From the NCBI GenBank assembly GCA_029779995.1, contig JAKOZM010000501.1, positions 1 to 6,866 of the forward strand: 6,866 nucleotides of DNA, in the 5' to 3' direction. The position numbers and the translations under genes are program-made. Of this stretch, positions 1 to 5,898 are shown one piece after another. This DNA is from Actinomycetes bacterium. GTDB lineage: Bacteria; Actinomycetota; Actinomycetes; S36-B12; UBA10799. The notes below the pieces were generated by a model that saw only the letters and a program-made list of their open reading frames with translations, did not search any database and was not told where the DNA came from. The stretch's first letter is position 1, and the number at the start of each line of letters is the position of its first letter.

Positions 1-1139
1 TCCCCGAGATGGTATGCCGTGAAGCCCAGCTTCTCGAGCTCGGCGTCGGTATACATCGGGTCGTGCACGAGGGCGACCCCACCGAGTCGGGTCACCTCGG
101 CGACGGCGGGGAAGACGCCCGAGAACGCGGTCTCCTTGACCCCGCCCCGGTAGCTGGCACCGAGCACCGCCACCCGCTTGCCCGCCAAACCCCCGGCCAG
201 CTCGGCGGCCAGGCCGACCGTGTATGCCGGCATGTCGGCATTCGCGGCCCGCGCGGCGCGGACGACGGTGGCCTGCGGGTCGTTCCAGAGGTAGAGCCGC
301 GGGTAGACCGGGATGCAGTGCCCGCCCACCGACATCCCGGGCAGGTGAATGTGGGAGTAGGGCTGGGAGTTGGACGCTTCGATGACCTGGTGCACGTCGA
401 TGCCGTTGGCCGCGGCGAAGCGCGCGAACTGGTTGGCCAGGCCGATGTTGACGTCGCGGTAGGTGGTCTCGGCCAGCTTCGCCATCTCGGCGGCTTCGGC
501 ACTGCCCAGGTCCCAGACCCCGTTGCCGCGCTCCAGATCGGGGCGCTCGTCGAATTGCAGCACCTGCTCGTAGAAGGCCCGGGCCCGGTCGGCACCCGCC
601 GCGTCGAGGCCGCCGATGAGCTTGGGGTAGCGACGGAGGTCGGCGAAGACCCGGCCGGTGAGGACTCGCTCCGGGGAGAAGACGAGGTGGAAGTCGCGCC
701 CGGCGACCAGTCCCGACACCTGCTCGAGCGTGGGCTTCCACCGGGTGCGGGTGGTGCCGACCGGCAAGGTGGTCTCGTAGCAGACCAGGGTGTGGTTCTC
801 GGCGCGCAAGCCCCGGCCGATCGCTTCGGTCGCGCTGTCCATCCACCCGAAATCGGGCTTGGCGTCAGCGTCGACGAAGAGCGGGACGACGACCACCACG
901 ACCTGCGACTGAGCGACAGCGGCAGTGGTGTCGATCGTCGCAGTGAGTGTGCCGACGGAGACGACGTCTGCGAGGTATTCCTGCAGGTGCGCCTCGCCGG
1001 GGAAGGGTTCCTTGCCTGCGTTGACGAGGTCGACCACCGCCGGATTGGTGTCGGCGCCGATCACCTCGACCCCGGACCGCGCGAATTGCACTGCGAGCGG
1101 AAGCCCGATCTTGCCGAGGCCGACGACCGTCACCTTCAC
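1..1139 (-). CDS. UDP-sugar 6-dehydrogenase (UDP-ManNAc dehydrogenase type), 3' end cut by the window
   Basis: This gene encodes a cytoplasmic NAD-dependent nucleotide-sugar dehydrogenase. The family oxidises C6 of a UDP-hexose twice to give a uronic acid such as UDP-ManNAcA. I read 379 residues by translating the reverse strand; about 40-60 C-terminal residues lie beyond position 1. Visible features are an N-terminal Rossmann motif VVGLGKIGLP (about residues 5-14), YETTLPVGTT (about 119-128), the helix AKLAETTYRDVNI with Lys221, and the catalytic block GGHCIPVYP with nucleophile Cys275. After it comes the UDP-binding domain, with VAVLGASYRGGVKE. The TTYRDVNI and GGHCIPVYP pattern fits the WecC-like branch better than UDP-glucose dehydrogenase, but the substrate is not proven. 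The GTG start at 1139 places the Rossmann motif at the usual distance, with GAGGAC about 10 nt upstream; an in-frame GTG at 1157 is possible. It lies 117 nt after the sugar transferase gene, probably as the last visible gene of that operon. Confidence 0.93.
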   Translation of the reverse strand, partial: MKVTVVGLGKIGLPLAVQFARSGVEVIGADTNPAVVDLVNAGKEPFPGEAHLQEYLADVVSVGTLTATIDTTAAVAQSQVVVVVVPLFVDADAKPDFGWMDSATEAIGRGLRAENHTLVCYETTLPVGTTRTRWKPTLEQVSGLVAGRDFHLVFSPERVLTGRVFADLRRYPKLIGGLDAAGADRARAFYEQVLQFDERPDLERGNGVWDLGSAEAAEMAKLAETTYRDVNIGLANQFARFAAANGIDVHQVIEASNSQPYSHIHLPGMSVGGHCIPVYPRLYLWNDPQATVVRAARAANADMPAYTVGLAAELAGGLAGKRVAVLGASYRGGVKETAFSGVFPAVAEVTRLGGVALVHDPMYTDAELEKLGFTAYHLG

Positions 1140-1256
1140 TTGTTTGCCAGTCCTCACGTCACGTCGTTCCCGGCCGACGATGATGCGGTCCGGGTGGTCA
1201 TCGGCGGGCCGGTGGCACCGCGCACCGCCTACTTACTTTACCCGAGGCACCCGAGG

Positions 1257-1877
1257 TCACCCCCGAGCTACGACCGCCCACGCTGTTGCGATCAGCACAC
1301 GCAGGTCCCCCAACAGCGAGCGCGTCCGGACATAATCGGCATACATGGCGACCTTCTGCGGCAGGAGCACCTCACGGTAATAGCGCTCCGGGTCCGACGC
1401 CTGCGCGAGGAGTTCCGACTCGTTACGGAACGCGATGCTGGCCGGGTCCGTGATCCCGGGCCGGACCGACAGGATGAGCTCGCGCTCGCTCTCGGGCCAC
1501 AGCTCGACGTAACGGGCCACCTCGGGACGCGGCCCGACCAGGCTCATGGCGCCCACCAGCACGTCGAAAAGCTGCGGTAACTCGTCGAGTTTCGACGTGC
1601 GCAACAGGGCCCCGACTCGGGTCACCCGAGCATCGCCTGCGGTGGTGACCTCGGGGCCACCGCTGCTAGCTCGCATGGATCGGAACTTGTGGATTCGAAA
1701 CGGCTTGCCGTGCAAACCGATTCGCTCCTGGGTGAAGAGGATCGGTCCGGTGCGTTCAGCGGCCACGGCGATAGCCACCACAGCGATGACCGGCGAGAGC
1801 GCGAGCAGGAGTGTCCCCGACACGACAACGTCGACGGCGCGCTTGAGCTGGTCCCCCGACTGCTCGGTGACGGTCAT
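1257..1877 (-). CDS. PglC-type polyprenyl-phosphate sugar-1-phosphate transferase (bacterial sugar transferase family)
   Basis: This 206-residue membrane-associated enzyme is predicted to move a sugar-1-phosphate from a UDP-sugar to undecaprenyl phosphate, the committed step that starts a lipid-linked glycan. It has the minimal PglC-like architecture without the extra membrane helices of WcaJ/WbaP. An N-terminal hydrophobic segment (about residues 14-40) carries a Ser28-Pro29 pair like the one that bends the re-entrant helix in PglC. Next come the family blocks HKFRSM (63-68), KLDELPQL (96-103) with the presumed catalytic Asp98-Glu99 pair, SLVGPRPE (112-119) and RPGIT (139-143). The length matches PglC (about 200 residues). 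The ATG lies 10 nt after the aminotransferase stop, which implies co-transcription; the upstream GAAGAG is only a weak ribosome site, so translational coupling is likely. The sugar transferred is unknown. A neighbouring aminotransferase allows a bacillosamine-like amino sugar, but no 4,6-dehydratase or acetyltransferase is visible here. Confidence 0.95.
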   Translation of the reverse strand: MTVTEQSGDQLKRAVDVVVSGTLLLALSPVIAVVAIAVAAERTGPILFTQERIGLHGKPFRIHKFRSMRASSGGPEVTTAGDARVTRVGALLRTSKLDELPQLFDVLVGAMSLVGPRPEVARYVELWPESERELILSVRPGITDPASIAFRNESELLAQASDPERYYREVLLPQKVAMYADYVRTRSLLGDLRVLIATAWAVVARG

Positions 1878-1887
1878 GACTGGCTCT

Positions 1888-3069
1888 TCACTGCAGGACG
1901 GATCGGACTGCTTCGATGACCTTGTCGACCTGCACTGGGGTCATCGAGGAGAAGATCGGCAGGGAGACGGCCCGCGCGAACTCGTGGTCTGCGACCGGCA
2001 GCGACGGGGCATCGGCACCGCGTAGCTCCCGCCAGTAGGTGTGGTGATGCAGCGGAATGAAGTGGACACTGCAGCCCACGCCCTCCTGGGCCATGCGTTC
2101 GATGAAGGTGTTACGGTCCACCGGCGTGCCGTCGGTGAGCCGCACGACGTAGAGGTGCCACGCGTGGGTGGTATCCCGCGTGCTCGGGCGGGCCGGCAAG
2201 CGCACCGGCAGGTCGGCAAAGGCCTCGTCGTAGCGGGCCGCGATGGCGGTGCGCGCCTCGCGCATCGCGTCCGAGCGGGTCAGCTGGACCCGGCCCATGG
2301 CTGCGGCGACGTCGGTCATGTTGTCCTTGAACCCCGGAGCCACGACCTCGTAGTGCCAGCTCGGCGCGGTCGAGGTGTAGCGGTCGAAGACGTCCCGGTT
2401 GATGCCGTGCAGGCGCATCGTCTTCATCCGGTCGATGAGCGCCGGATCCGCCGACACGACCATGCCGCCCTCGCCGGTCGTCATCGTCTTCGTCGCGTAG
2501 AAGCTGAACACCACCGCGCGACTGGCCCCCAAACCCACCGGTATGCCGTCCGAGTGCACCGGGTGGGCGTGTGCGGCGTCCTCGACGACGGCAACCCCAT
2601 GCCGTTCGGCGAAGGCTGCCAGCGCTGCGCGGTCCACCGGCAGACCCGCAAAGTGGACCGGCATGATCGCCGCAGTCCGATCGGTCACCGCAGCCTCCGC
2701 TGCAGCCAGGTCGATATTGAGTGTGGCGGGGTCGACATCGACGATGACCGGAGTGGCGCCCAGGTAGCGGACCACCTCTGCGGTGGCGGTGAAGGTCCAG
2801 GTCGGCACGATGACCTCGTCGCCGGGACCGACGCCGATGGCCTCCAGCGCCAGATGCAGCCCGGCCGTCGCCGAGTTCACCGCGAGCGCAGCCACCGAAC
2901 CGTTCGACTCGGGCGTGCCGGAACTGCCGATGAGGTCGTCGACGAACTCCCGCTCGAATGCCGCAGCGTTGGGCCCGGTGGTCAACCACCCGGAGCGCAT
3001 GGCCTCGACGACGGCGTCGATCTCGCGGTCGCCCACGTCGGGAAGCGCAAAGGGGACGAAGTCGGTCAC
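1888..3069 (-). CDS. DegT/DnrJ/EryC1/StrS-family PLP-dependent sugar aminotransferase
   Basis: This 393-residue cytoplasmic fold-type I aminotransferase is expected to transaminate a keto-nucleotide sugar, using glutamate and PLP. Seen in order are an N-terminal block DREIDAVVEAMRSGWLTTGP (14-33), typical of the sugar branch of the family; AVNSATAGLHLAL (63-75) for the cofactor phosphate; VIVPTWTFTAT (86-96); VVEDAAHA (161-168) with Asp164 facing the PLP pyridine nitrogen; and SFYATKTMTTGEGG (189-202), where Lys194 is the Schiff-base lysine. HFIPLHHHTYW near residue 325 is also characteristic. The frame is open upstream to 3369, but I chose GTG at 3069: AGGGAGG sits 6 nt before it, the family's conserved N-terminus begins there, and the longer form would overlap the glycosyltransferase. 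It is 100 nt downstream of that gene and 10 nt upstream of the sugar transferase. Donor and product are unknown; 4-amino-4,6-dideoxy sugars are the commonest products of close relatives. Confidence 0.95.
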   Translation of the reverse strand: MTDFVPFALPDVGDREIDAVVEAMRSGWLTTGPNAAAFEREFVDDLIGSSGTPESNGSVAALAVNSATAGLHLALEAIGVGPGDEVIVPTWTFTATAEVVRYLGATPVIVDVDPATLNIDLAAAEAAVTDRTAAIMPVHFAGLPVDRAALAAFAERHGVAVVEDAAHAHPVHSDGIPVGLGASRAVVFSFYATKTMTTGEGGMVVSADPALIDRMKTMRLHGINRDVFDRYTSTAPSWHYEVVAPGFKDNMTDVAAAMGRVQLTRSDAMREARTAIAARYDEAFADLPVRLPARPSTRDTTHAWHLYVVRLTDGTPVDRNTFIERMAQEGVGCSVHFIPLHHHTYWRELRGADAPSLPVADHEFARAVSLPIFSSMTPVQVDKVIEAVRSVLQ

Positions 3070-3085
3070 TATGAGCCTCCCTGGG
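3062..3085 (-). promoter_or_regulatory. Ribosome binding site fixing the aminotransferase start
   Basis: On the minus strand AGGGAGG is followed by a 6-nt spacer (CTCATA) and GTG at 3069. This is the strongest Shine-Dalgarno sequence in the window. It decides against upstream starts in the same frame, which would extend the protein into the preceding gene. Confidence 0.8.
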
Positions 3086-3169
3086 CCTTGCGGAGCACCC
3101 ACAGCAAGTGCGAGCAGCGAACCCCATGCGACGACCCACAACCATTCCCCGGATAGGCAAGAGGAGCGC

Positions 3170-4291
3170 TCACCTACGCTGCCCGCCTCGTGAACCACAG
3201 CCTTCATGGAGGCGACGGTAGACCTCGTCCATTGCCGGTGCCACCACTTCCCACGCGTACTTCTTCGCGTGTCGGCGGGCCGATTCACGCGCCCCGACAA
3301 GCAGCGACATGTCTGCGGCGTACGAAATGAGTGCTTGAGAAAGGGAAACCGGGTCGCCCGGAGGAACAACTGAACCGCCGACCAGGTCCACCGCCTCGAT
3401 CAGCCCCCCAACGGAACTCACCACGGCCGGCAGACCCGCTGCCTGAGCTTCAGCAACCGCAAGGCCAAACCCTTCTGTGTACCTGGTAGGTTGAACATAG
3501 ACATCAGACTGGCTAAACACTCGCGACAATTCAGACTCTCGCAGGAACTCAACGAACTCGACGGAGTTCGCAACCCCTAGACTTGCAGCCATCGAACGGG
3601 CCCACCCGTTGGAGTCGCGCCCAACAGCCTTCAGATGCAGGTCAATGCCCGCTTTCGCTGCCGCCTGGATCGCCGACAGTAGCGTCGTAATGCCGGAATT
3701 CTCATCGAGGTTCTTCACCATCACGATACGTAGAGGGCTTCCAACGGGGCGCTCGCCGCCGTGATCGCAAAAGAACTCAGGGCTCACTCCAAAATATGTA
3801 ACGTTGACGCTCCTCGAAGTGTAGAGCGACGCGGCTTCGGCAAGATGGAGACTATTCACACAGACCGCGTCACTGCGGCTTATCATCCATCGCAGGAGGA
3901 GCGAACGGAAGGCGGACTTCCTTGGTGCGACCAAGACGTCGCTTCCCCACAGTGAAAGGACTCTTCTTCTGGCGGGCACCAACGAACCTAGCAGCCCGTA
4001 TCCCCCGCCATAATGTACGTGGAGGATGTCAGGCCGGATGCGCCTAACCTCGCGCCAGACGCGAGGCAGTGCGCGCAGGTAATCTCTTTTGGCTGAACTT
4101 GCTTTAGAAGCCCGAAGTGGATGGATCACTGCGCCATTCACATTCTGGATGTCCGTATTCAAAGACATTATATGTGTCTCATAATGCATATTCAAACAAT
4201 GTGACACCCATTTTCCCACAATTGGGCTCGCAGCGTCAGCTAGCAGGAGTATCCGAAGTGGATCGCGAACTCGCTTATCGCGCGGGGTCAA
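3170..4291 (-). CDS. Glycosyltransferase family 4 (GT-B fold), TTG start
   Basis: This 373-residue enzyme is predicted to add a sugar to a growing lipid-linked glycan on the cytoplasmic face of the membrane, with retaining stereochemistry as is usual in GT4. The N-terminal domain begins LRILLLADAASPIVGKW (about 12-28), with PDILHVHYGGGYGL (87-100) and LSLWGSDVL (112-120). A linker GVSPEFF (168-174) leads to the donor-binding domain: RIVMVKNL (188-195), SDVYVQPTRYTEGFG (262-276) and the EX7E motif Glu273...Glu281. No membrane helix or signal peptide is obvious. The TTG start at 4291 is supported by AGAAGGGGGG 4-5 nt upstream and by the distance to the first beta strand; the first in-frame ATG would remove that strand. 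Codon use is noticeably more A/T-rich (AAT, AAA, AGA) than in the three genes after it, which suggests separate acquisition of this gene, as is common for glycan-locus transferases. Donor and acceptor are unknown. Confidence 0.93.
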   Translation of the reverse strand: MTPRDKRVRDPLRILLLADAASPIVGKWVSHCLNMHYETHIMSLNTDIQNVNGAVIHPLRASKASSAKRDYLRALPRVWREVRRIRPDILHVHYGGGYGLLGSLVPARRRVLSLWGSDVLVAPRKSAFRSLLLRWMISRSDAVCVNSLHLAEAASLYTSRSVNVTYFGVSPEFFCDHGGERPVGSPLRIVMVKNLDENSGITTLLSAIQAAAKAGIDLHLKAVGRDSNGWARSMAASLGVANSVEFVEFLRESELSRVFSQSDVYVQPTRYTEGFGLAVAEAQAAGLPAVVSSVGGLIEAVDLVGGSVVPPGDPVSLSQALISYAADMSLLVGARESARRHAKKYAWEVVAPAMDEVYRRLHEGCGSRGGQRR

Positions 4292-4306
4292 AGTGCCCCC
4301 CTTCTC
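4292..4306 (-). promoter_or_regulatory. Ribosome binding site for the TTG-started glycosyltransferase
   Basis: On the minus strand AGAAGGGGGG lies immediately upstream, with about 4 nt (CACT) before the TTG at 4291. Its strength is the main support for a TTG start. I saw no convincing -10/-35 pair between the hairpin at 4338-4378 and this site. Confidence 0.6.
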
Positions 4307-4337
4307 TGTACGGATTGAAGAACCCTCTACATGACAC

Positions 4338-4378
4338 GGTGGTGACTTCCTCCGATAGTTTTGGAGGAAGCCACCACC
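4338..4378 (-). terminator. 16-bp hairpin, probable terminator or attenuator after the CWB2 gene
   Basis: The arms are 4338-4353 and 4363-4378 around a 9-nt loop. Read as minus-strand RNA, all 16 positions pair, one of them as G-U. Read as plus-strand RNA the same position is an A-C mismatch, so the structure favours the minus strand. It lies 85 nt after the CWB2 stop and about 46 nt before the glycosyltransferase start. No U-run follows on the minus strand, which is common for actinobacterial terminators but leaves open partial read-through into the glycan operon. Confidence 0.72.
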
Positions 4379-4462
4379 AGTTGACTTTCTATTTATGCGC
4401 CTCCCTTGTTACCGCTGCGAGAGTCGGCGAGCGGGAGTGCTACAGCCTAACCCATGAGAATC

Positions 4463-5644
4463 TCAGTAATTGAAGTAGGTAGCAATATCCTGGCTGACCT
4501 GCACACTCACTGAAGAAGGTCCGCCAAACACAAACACGCGCTCGCCATTGTCAACCTTGGCCTTCAGGTAATCTGCGGTCGAGGTAGGAACCGCGCCGTT
4601 GGTAGTGAGGAGGAGAGGTGCATCCAAGTTGGCGGCATAAGCGCCAGCGACGACACCATCCGGGTAATTCTCACCAGACGCAACCACGAAATCCTTCGGA
4701 TTCCCGAAGACTTTACCCGCCAGCATGGCCGCGGTCGCGTAGCGATCTGCTCCCACGACGGTGTTGCTCGGCTCAATGGGGTTGGCGGGCGTGCCAAAAC
4801 CGTTGGCGAGGGCCTTTGCGGCGTTACCACCGACAGCCCAAATCTCTCGGTGGGCAGAAGCGCTGGTCCCCGAGTAAGGACCGTTCAACGAAGCAAGCAG
4901 AGCCGCAGAAGTGTCGACCCCGCGTGCCCCCATCGTCAGAAGGACGACGCCATTGTGCTCAGCTGCGGCAGCCCCTGAAGTCAAAGCGTCCGGGAAGTCG
5001 TCGCCATCCGCAAAGAATAGGTCAAGGCCAGCGTTGCGATTACCCTGGAAACCAGGATGGATCCAAACTGCCGCCGCAATCACAGCAGAGGTCTGGTACC
5101 GGTTTGCACCGCTATAACGATCTACCCTAAGGCCCATCAGGTTCAACTCTTCAACGATCCCAGCTCGCAGAACACCTTCACCGGAAACGATCGTGACTCG
5201 ATTGGCTTTGGTGCCACAACCAGCCTTGCCGAACGTGCCCGCGTGCGCAGCCGCAATCGCGGCCTTAACTCTCGGCTCGAGACTGTCACCATTCGGCGTA
5301 GTCAAGATGGGCGCATTGGCGACATCAGCCAAGGGCCCTGCCGCTAGAGCGTCGGCGAAATTCTCGCTGCTCGCCAGCACGATCGTGCCCGAGGCGCCAG
5401 CTTCCTGGTCGTTAGCGGCATCTGGACCCCAGCATCGTGTCTGCATAGCCTCGATAGCGGTGCCGATTCGGTCTCGATCCGCAATTCGGTAAACAGTCGG
5501 ACCGGCGACGGGGCTCACAACCACAGGGGCGTCGACTTCAATCGAGGGAGCATCGTCGGACGCGAACGCCGTTCCTGCCACCCCCACAGCCATTGCGCCC
5601 GCCGCGACTGCAGCTGTCGCCACTCGACGGAGATTCATTGACAT
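4463..5644 (-). CDS. Secreted protein with three cell-wall-binding type 2 (CWB2) repeats
   Basis: This is a 393-residue exported protein. A signal peptide with basic MNLRR, a hydrophobic Ala/Val/Gly core and a probable cleavage site after AFA (about residue 28) is followed by an acidic, Pro/Val-rich linker (29-50). The rest is three CWB2 units: about 52-155 (DRDRIGTAI; SSENFADALAAGPLA; APILTT; VTIVSGEGV), 174-275 (GANRYQTSA; DGDDFPDALTSGAAA; VVLLT; EIWAVGGNAA) and 296-393 (GADRYATAA; SGENYPDGVVAGAYA; APLLLTT; VFVFGGPSSVS). The family (PF04122) binds cell-wall polymers without covalent linkage, and three units form one binding module in clostridial proteins. No second, catalytic or adhesive domain is present. 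Cys71 and Cys143 in repeat 1 could form a disulfide (inference). ATG 5644 is chosen because AGGAG lies 6 nt upstream; the Met at residue 3 is an alternative. Possible roles are an S-layer-like or anchoring component of the envelope. Confidence 0.93.
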   Translation of the reverse strand: MSMNLRRVATAAVAAGAMAVGVAGTAFASDDAPSIEVDAPVVVSPVAGPTVYRIADRDRIGTAIEAMQTRCWGPDAANDQEAGASGTIVLASSENFADALAAGPLADVANAPILTTPNGDSLEPRVKAAIAAAHAGTFGKAGCGTKANRVTIVSGEGVLRAGIVEELNLMGLRVDRYSGANRYQTSAVIAAAVWIHPGFQGNRNAGLDLFFADGDDFPDALTSGAAAAEHNGVVLLTMGARGVDTSAALLASLNGPYSGTSASAHREIWAVGGNAAKALANGFGTPANPIEPSNTVVGADRYATAAMLAGKVFGNPKDFVVASGENYPDGVVAGAYAANLDAPLLLTTNGAVPTSTADYLKAKVDNGERVFVFGGPSSVSVQVSQDIATYFNY

Positions 5645-5785
5645 CCATTACTCCTATGTTGATCTTCTTGTGCTTGAGTCAGGCGTGGGCCTTACGTAAC
5701 CTGAGGTTATCAGACGCACTGGCTTGGCTTTCCTGGGTCTCAATGGGCACTCTGCGTTGTTGCGCGGGCGCCCCGTCAGGGCACC
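5645..5785 (-). promoter_or_regulatory. Leader (5' UTR) of the CWB2 gene with a 5'-terminal stem-loop and a nested palindrome
   Basis: From the predicted start near 5785 the transcript has about 140 untranslated nucleotides. It begins with a 7-bp stem (5785-5779 with 5773-5767, one G-U pair, 5-nt loop). Further down, TAACCTGAGGTTA (5697-5709, 6-bp arms) overlaps the perfect palindrome TTACGTAA (5692-5699), which may be an operator or RNA hairpin. It ends with the AGGAG ribosome site (5655-5651). I recognise no known riboswitch class. Confidence 0.5.
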
Positions 5786-5791
5786 GCCACG

Positions 5792-5820
5792 ATTATGGCA
5801 CGCTCCCGGCTCCTAGGCAA
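5792..5820 (-). promoter_or_regulatory. Sigma-70-type promoter for the CWB2 gene
   Basis: On the minus strand, -35 TTGCCT (5820-5815) and -10 CATAAT (5797-5792) are separated by 17 bp. They match the TTGACA and TATAAT consensus at 4 and 5 of 6 positions. Transcription would start at about 5786-5785. The -35 box lies within roughly 10 bp of the likely left end of the transposon. Assigned by eye, without experimental support. Confidence 0.6.
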
Positions 5821-5833
5821 CCATCCGAGTTGA

Positions 5834-5898
5834 CTCATCCAAGATGCCCGCGTAGGGCGTTCGTTGCCTCATCCGAAGGTGCCCGCGTGGACCCTTCG
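5834..5898 (+). repeat. Two direct repeats of about 30 bp at the left end of the outer IS
   Basis: Copy A (5834-5863) and copy B (5868-5898) share CTCATCC, AAG, TGCCCGCGT and TTCG in the same order, with one 1-nt indel and a few mismatches concentrated after the first 21 bases. The period is 34-35 bp. Copy B covers the ribosome site and GTG start of the transposase. Such end repeats are plausible transposase-binding sites; this role is inferred. Confidence 0.65.

Noticed and set aside
1140..1256. 117-nt gap between the sugar transferase and dehydrogenase: possible promoter or small gene
   Set aside because: An A/T-rich TAAAGTAAGTAG patch (minus strand) has no partner -35 at 16-18 bp. A 9-nt tandem repeat (1240-1257) overlaps the stop codon but has no evident function. 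No small frame with a ribosome site was found.
9..1580. Long open frame of 523 codons on the plus strand
   Set aside because: It is antisense to the dehydrogenase and sugar transferase genes, both identified by catalytic motifs. It is Arg/Gly/Asp-rich low-complexity translation, the usual shadow of GC-rich codons.
2041..3160. Long open frames on both strands overlapping the aminotransferase
   Set aside because: The plus-strand and alternative minus-strand frames lack any family motif, are dominated by Arg/Gly/His, and mirror the codon bias of the true gene.
3070..3169. Possible internal promoter in the 100-nt gap before the aminotransferase
   Set aside because: TTGCCT occurs on the minus strand, but no -10-like hexamer lies 16-19 bp downstream of it.
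3070..3369. 100-residue N-terminal extension of the aminotransferase
   Set aside because: It overlaps the 3' end of the glycosyltransferase, has no homology-like content, and ignores the strong AGGGAGG ribosome site before GTG 3069.
4117..4473. Possible 118-residue plus-strand gene
   Set aside because: It is antisense to the start of the glycosyltransferase, runs straight through the terminator-like hairpin, has no good ribosome site and no recognisable motif.
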